From Gemmobacter sp. (GTDB lineage: Bacteria > Pseudomonadota > Alphaproteobacteria > Rhodobacterales > Rhodobacteraceae), in assembly GCA_031260425.1 (NCBI GenBank), contig JAIRJX010000203.1, forward strand, positions 1 through 32,565: 32,565 bases of DNA. Direction: 5' to 3'. A model generated the notes under the pieces. That model was not told the origin of the DNA. It was given only the letters and a program-made list of their open reading frames with translations, and made no database searches. The translations under genes were made by a program, and so were the position numbers. Positions within the stretch are counted from its first letter, which is position 1. Each line of letters begins with the position of its first letter. Positions 1 to 8,684 of the stretch are shown here, one piece after another.

Positions 1-128
1 CGCTCGGGACCTCTACCCTCTTTGGCCGGGTGTCGGGCCCTGCGGGTGGATTGCTTGTGGCGAAGATCGCGGTAGCGGGGCTGATCTGCGCTGCCACCCC
101 TGCCGCCGGTGCTGTTTGCAGCCCGTAA
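1..128 (+). CDS. Possible C-terminal tail of an unidentified (membrane?) protein, partial
   Basis: One frame is open from the left edge (first full codon at base 3) to a TAA at 126-128. It encodes about 41 residues, mostly small and hydrophobic, including the stretch GGLLVAKIAVAGLICAA, which could be a last membrane helix. It ends 20 bases before the kynU start and lies on the same strand, so it would be the upstream neighbour of kynU. I do not recognise the family. In GC-rich DNA a 42-codon open stretch can arise by chance, so this may not be a gene. Confidence 0.3.
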   Translation, partial: LGTSTLFGRVSGPAGGLLVAKIAVAGLICAATPAAGAVCSP

Positions 129-148
129 TTGACCAGAAGGAGAAGACC

Positions 149-1396
149 ATGGCCACTTTCCCCGATGCCGCCGCTATCGCCGCGATGGATGCGCAAGACC
201 CGCTCCGCCGCTTCCGGGATCATTTTGTGCTGAATGAAGGCGAGGTCTATCTGGACGGCAACTCGCTCGGCGTCGCTCCTAGAGCGGCCTATGCCGAGCT
301 GGACCTCGCTGCCCGGCAGGAATGGGGAGGCGACCAGATCCGAAGCTGGAACAAGGCGGGCTGGTTCGACCTGCCGCTTGCGCTGGGTCACCGCATCGGC
401 CGGTTGATCGGCGCGGCGCCGGGTCAGACCATCGTGGCCGACACCACCTCGATCAACATCTACAAGGCGCTCCACGCCGCGATCGGCCTGCGTCCCGGTC
501 GCACCACCATTCTTGCCGAGGCCGGCAGCTTCCCGACCGATCTCTACATGGCGCAAGGCGTTGTCTCCACCATTCCCGGCGCGGTGCTGAAACTGGAAGG
601 AGTGGACGGGCCGAGCATCGAGCAGCTTCTGGACGACAATGTGGCGGTAGTGTTGCTCAACCACGTGAACTATAGGACTGGCCTTCTGCACGACATGGCT
701 GCAATGACGGCGAAGATCCACGCTGCCGGGGCGCTGGTGGTCTGGGATCTTTGCCACACCGCCGGTGCGTTGGAGGTGACGCTGGACGCTGCCAGGGCTG
801 ATTTCGCGGTCGGGTGCAGCTACAAATACCTCAATGGCGGGCCCGGCGCCCCGGCCTTCATCTATGTGGCCGAACGTCACCTGCCCCATGCGCGACAGCC
901 ACTCAGCGGCTGGTGGGGCCATGCGCGCCCCTTCGCATTCGAGACCGGCTATGAGGGCGCGGAAGGCATCCGCCGCTTCCAGTGCGGTACCCAGCCTATC
1001 CTGTCGTTGCGGGCCATGAAAGCCTCGCTCGATCTCTGGGACGAAGTGGACATGGCGGAGCTGCGGACCAAGAGCCTCGCGCTGACCGATCTGTTCATCC
1101 AGCTGGTCGAGGGGCGCTGCACCGGCCTTGGTCTGACGCTCGATACCCCGCGCACGCACCCGTTGCGCGGCAGTCAGATCGCGCTGCGGCACGAGAACGC
1201 CTATGCGGTGATGCAGGCGTTGATCGAGCGCGGGGTGATCGGCGATTTCAGGGCACCGGACACCCTGCGCTTTGGTTTCACCCCGCTCTATATCGGTTTT
1301 GCCGATGTTGCGCGGGCCGTTGCGGTGCTGGAGGACATCCTGCGCACCGAGACCTGGAAAGAGGCGCGCTTCGCGGTGCGTGGTGCGGTGACTTGA
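149..1396 (+). CDS. kynU: Kynureninase
   Basis: PLP-dependent hydrolase that splits L-kynurenine into anthranilate and L-alanine in tryptophan breakdown; cytosolic. The product is 415 aa, the usual family length. The fold-type I signature is clear: LDGNSLG near residues 35-41, the PLP-contacting WDLCHTAG (Asp200, His203), and SYKYLNGGPG with the Schiff-base lysine at Lys226. The start at 149 is preferred over an in-frame ATG at 116 because AAGGAG (137-142) lies 6 bases upstream and the protein then begins like other kynureninases. No tryptophan dioxygenase or formamidase gene is in the window. Its product, anthranilate, is the likely substrate of the CoA-dependent operon at 8685-16689, although a flagellar block lies between them. 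The next gene, flgI, is convergent; the 179 bases between them show no clear terminator. Confidence 0.95.
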   Translation: MATFPDAAAIAAMDAQDPLRRFRDHFVLNEGEVYLDGNSLGVAPRAAYAELDLAARQEWGGDQIRSWNKAGWFDLPLALGHRIGRLIGAAPGQTIVADTTSINIYKALHAAIGLRPGRTTILAEAGSFPTDLYMAQGVVSTIPGAVLKLEGVDGPSIEQLLDDNVAVVLLNHVNYRTGLLHDMAAMTAKIHAAGALVVWDLCHTAGALEVTLDAARADFAVGCSYKYLNGGPGAPAFIYVAERHLPHARQPLSGWWGHARPFAFETGYEGAEGIRRFQCGTQPILSLRAMKASLDLWDEVDMAELRTKSLALTDLFIQLVEGRCTGLGLTLDTPRTHPLRGSQIALRHENAYAVMQALIERGVIGDFRAPDTLRFGFTPLYIGFADVARAVAVLEDILRTETWKEARFAVRGAVT

Positions 1397-1575
1397 GCGT
1401 CACCGCTCCACGTGGAAGCCAAAAGCCATCGGAGACCTGTTCCGGCGACCTTCGCCAGCAACAGCGTGACCGCCACTTTCGGCTTGTCGGGCCCGCTTGC
1501 GCCGGGTGCTGCCCAACGCAGGCCTCCCACGAGTGGTGATGGGGCGGTCGGAACCGGCTTGGTCAGCCCACCCGG

Positions 1576-2673
1576 CTATTGCACTAGAAAATCGGCATGA
1601 AGCGCTCCGGCGGCATTGATGGTCTTCAGGATGTCGATCATGTCATGCGGCGCCACGCCAAGCGCATTCAGCCCCGATACCACATCGGAAAGGCTGGTGC
1701 CCGCCGCCACTTCGGCAAGCCCCGCGCCGCCTTTCTCTATCCCGGCGGTGCTGCGCGGCACCACCACCGTCTCGCCCTGACTGAACGGGTTTGGCTGCAC
1801 GGCGACCGGCGCCTCCTCGACGCGGAGCGTCAGGTTGCCCTGCGCCACCGCGACCCGGCTGATCCGCACATCCGCGCCCATGACGATGGTGCCCGAGCGC
1901 TGGTCGACGATCACCCGCGCCCGCGTCTCGGGCTCCACCAGCAGATTCTCCAGCCGGCCGAGCACATGGGCGGGGGAGCCCATACGGCTGCGGCTGAGGT
2001 CAAGCGCCACGGTTCCCGCATCGGTCATCATCGCCACCTGGTGGCCGAATTCGCGATTGATTGCGTTCTCGATCCGCGCCGCCGTGGTGAAATCCGGTGC
2101 ACGTAGTGCAAGACGAAGAGAGGAAACCGTGGTGAAGTCGAACTCGATCTCGCGCTCGACCCTCGCCCCGGAGGGGATCACCCCGGCCGTCGGCACCCCC
2201 TGCACCACCCGTGCCGCGGCGCCCTCGGCCACAATGCCACCGGCAATGATGGTGCCCTGGGCCACCGCGTAAGTCTCGCCATCCGCGCCGCTCAGCGGTG
2301 TCATCACCAACGTGCCGCCCAGCAGGCTTTTCGCATCACCGATCGCCGAGACCGTTACGTCGATCCGTCCGCCGGAGCGCGCGAAGGGCGGCAGCGCCGC
2401 TGTCACGAACACCGCCGCCACGTTTTTCGGCCGGAACTGCTCGCCTGAGACATTGACGCCGAGCCGTTCCAGCAGATTGGCCATGATCTCTTCGGTGAAG
2501 GGCGCGTTGCGGATCCCGTCGCCGGTGCCATTGAGGCCGACCACGAGGCCGTATCCCACCAGGTCGTTGCCGCGCACACCGTCGAATTCGACCAGATCCT
2601 TTATGCGAACCGGCGCGGCGAGTGCGGACCAGGCGGCAAGACAGGCAAGGAAGACCAGCAGGAGCCGGTTCAC
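1576..2673 (-). CDS. flgI: Flagellar P-ring protein FlgI
   Basis: Periplasmic P-ring subunit of the flagellar basal body, a bushing for the rod in the peptidoglycan layer. The 365-aa product has a Sec signal peptide (hydrophobic residues 3-19, likely cut after ALA), then the strongly conserved RIKDLVEFDGVRGNDLVGYG block and GLNGTGD. Later family landmarks are RVIVDQRSGTIVMG and the C-terminal DMIDILKTINAAGALHA. The start codon is GTG, and it overlaps the flgL stop in a GTGA arrangement (2670-2673), so the two are translationally coupled. It is the last gene of the motB-flgE-flgK-flgL-flgI block here and faces kynU tail to tail. Confidence 0.96.
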   Translation of the reverse strand: MNRLLLVFLACLAAWSALAAPVRIKDLVEFDGVRGNDLVGYGLVVGLNGTGDGIRNAPFTEEIMANLLERLGVNVSGEQFRPKNVAAVFVTAALPPFARSGGRIDVTVSAIGDAKSLLGGTLVMTPLSGADGETYAVAQGTIIAGGIVAEGAAARVVQGVPTAGVIPSGARVEREIEFDFTTVSSLRLALRAPDFTTAARIENAINREFGHQVAMMTDAGTVALDLSRSRMGSPAHVLGRLENLLVEPETRARVIVDQRSGTIVMGADVRISRVAVAQGNLTLRVEEAPVAVQPNPFSQGETVVVPRSTAGIEKGGAGLAEVAAGTSLSDVVSGLNALGVAPHDMIDILKTINAAGALHADFLVQ

Positions 2674-3671
2674 CGCAGATACTCCGTCAGGCTGAGTGCG
2701 GAGAGACGGGCAGTGATCGTGTAGATGGTCTGCAACCGGGTCTCGGCTTCCAGCAGGCGGGTCGCGGCCTCATGAGGATCGGCGGCGACCAATCTGGTCC
2801 GTGCCAGTTCCAGCGCTGTCTTCTCGCTCCCGCTACGGGTCTGAGCGTCAGCGATACGCTCCTCCGCAACGCTGAGACCAGCGGCAAGCCCGGTCCGCCC
2901 GGTCTGGGCTGCAAGCAGCGTTTCGCCGGCCATGCCCATCAGGGCGAGCCGCGCGGAATCGCCCGAGAGTGGGCCGCCCCGCGTCAAGGCGGCCAGGGCA
3001 AGGCCCTTCAGTGTCTCGCGCAGTCCGTCGGAGAGGGCCGTCACCCCGAACCGTACCGGTTCACCCGGCATCAGCTCGATCTCGGCCAGTGGGGCGCCGC
3101 CGCCGTAGATCTCGGTCTCGAAGGTGCCACCCGTGCCGAACCAGCCATCCAGTGCCGACGCGATATCCTCCGCTGTGGTAAGGCCGGTCATATCGGCCGC
3201 TATCCGGGCCAGCATGGTGTTGCCATCCGGCAGCGGCGCCGTATCCGTCGCGACGCCCGCGAACAGCGACCGGCCGCCGACGGACAGGTTCAGCGATGCC
3301 ACCGCCGACAGGAACGCGGCCTTCGCCTTCTCCGCCAGAATGTCGATCGAGGTGGTTTGCTGTCCGGATGCGGCGGAGAGCAGGTCGGTCGCCAATGCCA
3401 CTGCCTGACGGTCGATCGACCGGAGCGCGGATTGCATCGTGCCGGTCCACAGCTCCATCTCGGTTGCTATCGTCTGTTGTGCCGAAAGCCGCGATAGCCC
3501 CGCGTCGAGCGCATGCAGCGCCCCCAGATCGCCATGCAGCCGTCGGGCGGGATCGGCGACGATGCCGGTGGTCATTTCCTGGCTCCAGCGATCAAGATCC
3601 GCTTTCGTCAGCCCGGTTTGCCGCCGGAGCATGAAGCTCTGCGCGAGATCGCCGAGGGATGTCACTGTCAT
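2670..3671 (-). CDS. flgL: Flagellar hook-filament junction protein FlgL
   Basis: Flagellin-like junction protein (HAP3) that joins the FlgK layer to the filament. The 333-aa product has the flagellin-type architecture: a helical N-terminus (TSLGDLAQSFMLRRQTGLTKA), a variable middle with SLNLSVGGRSLFAG, and a helical C-terminus (ARTRLVAADPHEAATRLLEAETRLQ). It has no signal peptide, as expected for a substrate of the flagellar type III system. It starts one base after the flgK stop and overlaps flgI by 4 bases. Sequence conservation in this family is low, so the call rests on the terminal helices and the position between flgK and flgI. Confidence 0.92.
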   Translation of the reverse strand: MTVTSLGDLAQSFMLRRQTGLTKADLDRWSQEMTTGIVADPARRLHGDLGALHALDAGLSRLSAQQTIATEMELWTGTMQSALRSIDRQAVALATDLLSAASGQQTTSIDILAEKAKAAFLSAVASLNLSVGGRSLFAGVATDTAPLPDGNTMLARIAADMTGLTTAEDIASALDGWFGTGGTFETEIYGGGAPLAEIELMPGEPVRFGVTALSDGLRETLKGLALAALTRGGPLSGDSARLALMGMAGETLLAAQTGRTGLAAGLSVAEERIADAQTRSGSEKTALELARTRLVAADPHEAATRLLEAETRLQTIYTITARLSALSLTEYLR

Positions 3672-3672
3672 G

Positions 3673-5067
3673 TCAAATCTCCATCAAGCGGGCGAGCAGG
3701 CCATCAATGGTCTGCATGACCCGGGCATTGGCGGCATAGCTCTGTTCGACGAGCAGGAGTTTCTGCATCTCCTGGTCGGTATCGACCCCGCGCGCCATTT
3801 CCTGGTGTTGCAGTGCGGTTTCGCGGGCCGATGCGAAGCCCATTTCCTCTTCGGCGGCGAGGCGCCCGGAGGCGATATCGGAGACCATGTCGGAAACGTG
3901 ACCGGCGAAGCTGCGTATGCCGCCGGTGAGGGCCGCCGTCAGCCGGTTGAGCAGCGCGGCCTCGCCCACCGGACCGGGCGAGGTTGCGCCGAGGCCGTCG
4001 CGCAGTCGCCAGGGCGCATTCTCAAGTGCGCCGTTCAGCGCGATGCGCCCGGCGAGGCCGATCTCCGCCGCCGGATCGAAGGCGCCGCCGGCATCGGTGA
4101 ACAGCCCCGGCCCGCCTGCGATGGTGGAATCGATGCCGGTGGCCGAAAACCGCTCCACCAGATCACGGGCCAGCGTATCGAGTTCAGTCTGCGCTGCCGG
4201 CCCGAGCGTGTCGCGGACCGTGAACCGTGCAGCCAGGCTGCCGCCACCGATCAGCCCGGTCTCGCCGGCCAAGATCGGCTGGCCGTTCAATGTGAGGCCC
4301 GATAGCCGGCCATCCTCCCGTGTCATGTTTGCCGTGACTATTCTGCGCGGTTCGAAGCCGAAGACCGAGGCCCGACCGTCGACCAGCGCCGCTCCGCCAG
4401 TCGTATACAGCGCTACTTCGCCGTTTTCGCGGGCGATCTCGCGGATCGGCACGATGTCGGAGATGCCGTCGATCTGGCTTTGACGCAGGTCGACCAGCGC
4501 CGCCGTCTCGGCGCCTGAGGCTGTCGCGAGACGGATCCGCTCGTTGAGCCCTGCCACGCGAGCCAGTGCGTCGTTCAATCGCACCACATCGGAGGCGATG
4601 CCGGCATCGGCCTCGCCCCGCGCCTGCTGCACCGCGGCGGAGGCGGTGTTGAGTTGACCGGCCAGCCGCCCGGCCGCCGTGATCGCTGCTTGCAACCTGA
4701 CCTCGGCGTCGGGACGGCCCGCAGCCTCGCGCAGGGCACTATCCAGAGCAGCGACCCGCGCGCTCAGCGATGCTACCGGATCGATGCCACCCAGTGCCGT
4801 CTCAAACCGCGACAGGAAAGCCGAACGTGTCTCGGCCCCCCCGGAGGCCGCTCCGGCGATTCGTCGGTCGGTGAGCAGCGCGGTATCAACGTCACGCAGG
4901 ATCGCCACCAACTGTACACCAGGAGCGATGCCGGTGGTCAGTTCCGCCTCGCGACGCCCGTAGCCGGGCGTCATCGCGTTGGCGACATTGGACGAGATCA
5001 CCCCCGCCAGACGGGAGCTGACCACAAGGCCCGACAGGGCGGCGTTCATTGCGGAGTTAAGGCTCAT
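3673..5067 (-). CDS. flgK: Flagellar hook-associated protein FlgK
   Basis: First hook-filament junction protein (HAP1). The 464-aa product opens with the rod/hook N-terminal motif (LNSAMNAALSGLVVSS, then SSNVANAMTPGYGRRE) and closes with the matching C-terminal helix (EMQKLLLVEQSYAANARVMQ followed by TIDGLLARLMEI). The middle is variable, and the protein is at the short end for FlgK. It sits between flgE (9 bases upstream) and flgL (1 base downstream) in the same transcription unit. The product should be exported by the flagellar secretion apparatus without a cleaved signal. Confidence 0.95.
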   Translation of the reverse strand: MSLNSAMNAALSGLVVSSRLAGVISSNVANAMTPGYGRREAELTTGIAPGVQLVAILRDVDTALLTDRRIAGAASGGAETRSAFLSRFETALGGIDPVASLSARVAALDSALREAAGRPDAEVRLQAAITAAGRLAGQLNTASAAVQQARGEADAGIASDVVRLNDALARVAGLNERIRLATASGAETAALVDLRQSQIDGISDIVPIREIARENGEVALYTTGGAALVDGRASVFGFEPRRIVTANMTREDGRLSGLTLNGQPILAGETGLIGGGSLAARFTVRDTLGPAAQTELDTLARDLVERFSATGIDSTIAGGPGLFTDAGGAFDPAAEIGLAGRIALNGALENAPWRLRDGLGATSPGPVGEAALLNRLTAALTGGIRSFAGHVSDMVSDIASGRLAAEEEMGFASARETALQHQEMARGVDTDQEMQKLLLVEQSYAANARVMQTIDGLLARLMEI

Positions 5068-5076
5068 GACATGCCC

Positions 5077-6375
5077 CTATCGTTTGATATTGGTGGTTTC
5101 CTGAAGCATCTCGTCGACGGTCTGGATAACCTTGGCGTTGGAGGAGTAGGCGCGCTGGGTCTGGATCAGGCTGGTCAATTCCCCCGCTACATCCGTGGTG
5201 GAACCTTCGCGCGCATATCCCGAGATGCCGCCTGTCGGTCCGTCTCCGGCATCCCAGAGGAAGAACGCCCCCGATGTCGACGACATGCTGAAGGCCTGGT
5301 CGTCATGAGCGGTCAGGCCGTTGAGATTGGGCACGTCGACCAGCGGGACCTTATAGAGTGTCCGGGTGAAGCCCGTATCGTAGGTGGCGCGGAGAATGCC
5401 GCGCTCGTCGACCTCCACCCCGGTCAGACTTCCGACGGGCGAGCCGTTGCGGGTAATCGCGGTTGGCGCGAAACTGTTGGACAACTGGGTGAGAGGGCCG
5501 GTTTCGCCGGGCCGGCCGAGCGTCACGGACAACGGCCCGCCCGCCACCTGCAGCCCGACCGTGCCGGCGCCAGCATCATAGACGCCGCCCGAGATGGTGG
5601 TTACCGAGGCGAGGGCGCCGCCATGCGTCCGGCCATCGTCGAAGGTCAGGACATATTCGCCGATCGTCTCGCCGTTCTGCGCCGAATCGGTGATCCGCAT
5701 CCGCCATTCGTTCGAGGCGCCGGTGGTGGCGACGGTTGGCGTGAAGGTGATGCCCAGCGTCTCGGATGTGCCGAGATTGCCGAAATATTCCACCGAAAGC
5801 GGCAATGCCTCGCCGTTCGCCCCGGCGGTGGTCGCGGTGGCCGGGAGATTGACACCCAACCGGATCTCGGTGGTCGGATCCCCGACCTGTTGGGTGGAAT
5901 TGATTACCACCGGCTGCAGGCCGGCAACCGAATCGCGCGGCTGGGACGGAATCGCGCCTTCGGCATCGGCCGGCCAGCCGAGCAGCACGAGACCGGAGGC
6001 CGTCTTCAGCACCCCGTTTTCGTCGATGCGAAAGGCGCCAGTCGTGGTCATCAGCAACTCTGTGCCGCCACCCAGCCCGGATGAGCGCATCACCGGCAAC
6101 ATGCCGCGCCCCGACACGGCAAGGTCGAGTGCGTTGGAGGTAGAGACCAGCGCACCGCGCTCGTCAATCAGCCGCATTGCCTGCGCCCGCACACCACCCG
6201 CGCTGTATCGGCCCGAAGACTGTGCCCCGGTGAGCACCATCGACTCGAATTCCGCCGCGGCACGCTTGTAGCCGTAGGTGCCGGAATTGGCGATGTTGTC
6301 CGAGATGGAGGCAAGGCGGGTGGCATTGGCATTAAGCCCTGCCACCCCCGCATTAAGCGCGGAGGAGATCGTCAT
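5077..6375 (-). CDS. flgE: Flagellar hook protein FlgE
   Basis: Subunit of the flexible hook between basal body and filament. The 432-aa product has the flagellar rod/hook N-terminal domain (GVAGLNANATRLASISDNIA followed by NSGTYGYKR), a long beta-rich middle, and the C-terminal motif QRAYSSNAKVIQTVDEM. It heads the flgE-flgK-flgL-flgI run and is separated from motB by 87 bases. That gap contains a CtrA-like sequence, so flgE may have its own promoter in addition to read-through from motB. Confidence 0.96.
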   Translation of the reverse strand: MTISSALNAGVAGLNANATRLASISDNIANSGTYGYKRAAAEFESMVLTGAQSSGRYSAGGVRAQAMRLIDERGALVSTSNALDLAVSGRGMLPVMRSSGLGGGTELLMTTTGAFRIDENGVLKTASGLVLLGWPADAEGAIPSQPRDSVAGLQPVVINSTQQVGDPTTEIRLGVNLPATATTAGANGEALPLSVEYFGNLGTSETLGITFTPTVATTGASNEWRMRITDSAQNGETIGEYVLTFDDGRTHGGALASVTTISGGVYDAGAGTVGLQVAGGPLSVTLGRPGETGPLTQLSNSFAPTAITRNGSPVGSLTGVEVDERGILRATYDTGFTRTLYKVPLVDVPNLNGLTAHDDQAFSMSSTSGAFFLWDAGDGPTGGISGYAREGSTTDVAGELTSLIQTQRAYSSNAKVIQTVDEMLQETTNIKR

Positions 6376-6432
6376 GGAGAGCGCCTTTCATCAGATTCGA
6401 TTCCGTATCGAAGCCGACCCTGCGCCCTCCGC

Positions 6433-6448
6433 GTTAATTTGCGCCTAA
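6433..6448 (-). promoter_or_regulatory. Candidate CtrA-binding site upstream of flgE
   Basis: Read on the minus strand this is TTAG-N7-TTAAC. The CtrA consensus in alphaproteobacteria is TTAA-N7-TTAA, often followed by C. One base of the left half differs; the right half and trailing C match. It lies in the 87-base gap between the motB stop and the flgE start, about 60 bases from the flgE ATG, in a GC-rich region where such a motif is uncommon. CtrA control of flagellar genes is established in Rhodobacterales; use of this site is inference. Confidence 0.5.
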
Positions 6449-6462
6449 CGCCGCTCGTCTGT

Positions 6463-7266
6463 TTATCTGTCGCGCCTGAGCAACACGATCTCCACCCGAT
6501 TGTTGCGGATCGCCATGGGATCGGCGGCGACCGGTTTGCGATCGGCATGACCGACGACCCGGCGCAGCCGCGCTTGCGGCAGCCCGTCGGCCTCCAGCAA
6601 TGCGCGTACCGCCCCGGCACGCGCCGCCGACAGATCCCAGACCGGACTGTGCCGCAGGGGCGCCGGATAGGCGCGGACATGGCCGTTCACCGCGATACCG
6701 TTACAGGTCATCGGCAGGATCTCGGCCACCATCGTTACGATCTCACGCAGCGCGGGGGCAGGTTCGGCACTATCGGCGGCGAAAAGCGGCGAGTCCTCCA
6801 GATCGAAGACCTCTATGGTCAGCCCTTCGTCGGTGACCTTGGTCACGACATGGCGCAGGCGGGCCTCCATCGTCATGCTTTCGCCACCGAAGGCGGTAAG
6901 CGCCTTGTCGACCGCCGCTTTGGCCTCCTGCAACTGGTCTTCGGTCATCGCGGTCGGATCGCGCCCGCCGGCAACGCCGGTGCCGTTGTGGGCCATCGTT
7001 TCCTGCGTGAAGCTGCTGTCGCCACCCAGGACATTGGTCCCTCCGCCCGAAGGAGAAACCGAGGCGACCGGGCTGAAATAGTCCGCTACGCCCCTTCGTT
7101 GCTGTTCCGTCGTCGCGCCCAGCAGCCACATCATAAGGAAAAACGCCATCATGGCGGTCACGAAATCGGCATAGGCGACCTTCCATGCGCCGCCGTGATG
7201 CCGCCCGTCGCCGGAGATCTTCTTCCTTTTGATGATGACAAGCGCGGCACTGTTCCTGCTGGCCAT
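6463..7266 (-). CDS. motB: Flagellar motor stator protein MotB
   Basis: Peptidoglycan-anchored stator subunit that works with MotA to pass protons and drive the motor. The product is 267 aa from this start. It has a basic N-terminus, then HHGGAWKVAYADFVTAMMAF with the proton-carrying aspartate (Asp34) at the start of the single membrane helix. A linker follows, and an OmpA-like domain near residues 145-267 has the peptidoglycan-binding pattern ending in RLRRVVGHADRKP...NNRVEIVLLRR. An in-frame ATG at 7275 would add three residues, but AAAGG (7276-7280) touches it with no spacing, whereas it lies 9 bases from 7266. No motA is in the window, so the partner must be encoded elsewhere. It is first in the run leading to flgE. 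Confidence 0.92.
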   Translation of the reverse strand: MASRNSAALVIIKRKKISGDGRHHGGAWKVAYADFVTAMMAFFLMMWLLGATTEQQRRGVADYFSPVASVSPSGGGTNVLGGDSSFTQETMAHNGTGVAGGRDPTAMTEDQLQEAKAAVDKALTAFGGESMTMEARLRHVVTKVTDEGLTIEVFDLEDSPLFAADSAEPAPALREIVTMVAEILPMTCNGIAVNGHVRAYPAPLRHSPVWDLSAARAGAVRALLEADGLPQARLRRVVGHADRKPVAADPMAIRNNRVEIVLLRRDR

Positions 7267-7428
7267 CACACCCATCCTTTCACACCCGATCCCAGACTAG
7301 ACGGTCGGGGTGAACAGGAGCTTAAAGGATCAAATCCCGCACAGTTTCTGTCGTCCAGCCGCTATGCCCCGCTGCTGGCGAAGCGTGCTGACATGGCGGC
7401 TGATCGGAGGGTTTGTCGGCGCCAGGGG

Positions 7429-8553
7429 TCACAGCGGGCTCTGCAGAGCGGGTCCCAGTGCGGGGCAGATCGCATAGCGAGGTTTCAGATCCCCCGGCGC
7501 TGCCGCCTCCAGCCGAAGCAATTCGGTGAGGATGGCGCTGCGGCCGTGGCGGCGCCCGCTTTCGAATGGCCCGCGCGGGAAATTGAGGCCAAGCTCTAGT
7601 GCGGTGTCGATCCCCGTCATGGTGGAGCCACCCTCAGCCAGCAGGGTAGCGGCCTCGTTGGCGAGCATCGCCTCGATGCGTAGCACGATGGCCGCAGCAT
7701 CGGCGGGGGCCTCGGGCAGCGGATCGGGATACACGAAGCCCCGACCGGTCTTGCGGCCCAGATCGCCGCGCGTCACCTGCGCGCGCAACGCCGGAAAGAT
7801 GTGATAGCGTGGGCTGCCGCCCATTGCGGCCTGAAGGCTTTCGGTTGCGGCAAGATTGATGTCGGCCCCTACCAGGTCAATGAGTTGGAATGGCCCGAGT
7901 CTGTAGCCCGCCGCCACCATCGCCGCGTCGATTTCGCCGGGGTTGCGGCCCTCCTCCATCAGCGCCAGCGCCTCGCCGTAATAGGGCCGGGCACAGCGGT
8001 TGACGATGAAGCCGGGCGTGTCGGCACAGGCAATCACCACCTTGCCCGCCTGTTCGGTGAGGCTGCGTGCCAGAGCTGCCGCCTGCGGATCGGTGCCGGG
8101 CAGCGTGATGAACTCGACCAGCTTCATCACCGGCGCAGGGTTGAAGAAATGCAGCCCCACCAACCGATCGGGCCGCTTCAGCCCCGCCGCAATGGCGGCG
8201 ACCGACAGCGACGAGGTATTGGTTGCGAGAGCTGCATCCGTCACTGCCTCGACCGCGGCAAACAGCGCCTGCTTTGCTTCCAGCTTCTCGGCGATGGCTT
8301 CGATTACCAGGTCGCAGGGGGCCAGACCGGAGATCTTCACCACCTTCAGCCGGGCCAGCAGCGCCTCCATCGCGTCGACAGGCAGCTTGCCCACCGCCAC
8401 GCGTGGCGCCAGACCATCGCGTATCCGCTGCGCTGCGGTTTCGCGTGCGGGGGCGTAGGCATCGGCCAGCAGCACCTCGTGCCCCGCCGCCGCATAGACC
8501 TGCGCGATGCCCAGCCCCATCACCCCTAGTCCGACGATCCCGATCACCGCCAT
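7429..8553 (-). CDS. 3-hydroxyacyl-CoA dehydrogenase
   Basis: NAD-dependent oxidation of a 3-hydroxyacyl-CoA to a 3-oxoacyl-CoA. The 374-aa product has a Rossmann motif at the N-terminus (GIVGLGVMGLGIAQ), the TNTSSLSV segment, and the catalytic-region motif GLHFFNPAPVMKLVE. Two C-terminal 3HCDH-type helical units follow, the second containing LNFPRGPFE. The start at 8553 has a GGAGG ribosome site about 6 bases upstream; a longer frame to 8658 lacks one and would run into the regulatory region. It is transcribed away from the monooxygenase/reductase gene from a shared 131-base region, which suggests co-regulation and a beta-oxidation-like step on the ring-derived CoA ester. A role in hydroxybutyryl-CoA or phenylacetate metabolism cannot be excluded. 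Confidence 0.9.
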   Translation of the reverse strand: MAVIGIVGLGVMGLGIAQVYAAAGHEVLLADAYAPARETAAQRIRDGLAPRVAVGKLPVDAMEALLARLKVVKISGLAPCDLVIEAIAEKLEAKQALFAAVEAVTDAALATNTSSLSVAAIAAGLKRPDRLVGLHFFNPAPVMKLVEFITLPGTDPQAAALARSLTEQAGKVVIACADTPGFIVNRCARPYYGEALALMEEGRNPGEIDAAMVAAGYRLGPFQLIDLVGADINLAATESLQAAMGGSPRYHIFPALRAQVTRGDLGRKTGRGFVYPDPLPEAPADAAAIVLRIEAMLANEAATLLAEGGSTMTGIDTALELGLNFPRGPFESGRRHGRSAILTELLRLEAAAPGDLKPRYAICPALGPALQSPL

Positions 8554-8595
8554 TCCACCCTCCCGCTTTCGCTGTATCCTCTGCCTTCGCCGGAA

Positions 8596-8629
8596 TTTTT
8601 TCAAGGCTGAAATTTTAAACTTGAAATAA
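8596..8629. promoter_or_regulatory. Inverted repeats in divergent promoter; candidate MarR operator
   Basis: An AT-rich island in GC-rich DNA. TTTCAAG (8599-8605) and CTTGAAA (8620-8626) are perfect inverted repeats 14 bases apart. Two shorter palindromes are nested: TTTCA-AGGC-TGAAA (8599-8612) and ATTTtAAacTTgAAAT (8612-8627), the second with mismatches. MarR-family dimers typically bind imperfect palindromes of about 16-20 bases. The island lies between the divergent 3-hydroxyacyl-CoA dehydrogenase and the operon that contains a marR gene, so autoregulation through this site is likely but inferred. Confidence 0.5.
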
Positions 8630-8684
8630 CAATGGACCGATGGCAACTTGCCCCGCAAGGAGCGTGTTACGCAGGAGGTTATTC

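Noticed and set aside
1397..1575. Possible remnant gene between kynU and flgI
   Set aside because: Short frames on both strands, but no family features and no start signal; treated as ordinary convergent intergenic DNA.
4654..6084. Long plus-strand open frame opposite flgK and flgE
   Set aside because: No family features; both flagellar genes on the minus strand are clear.
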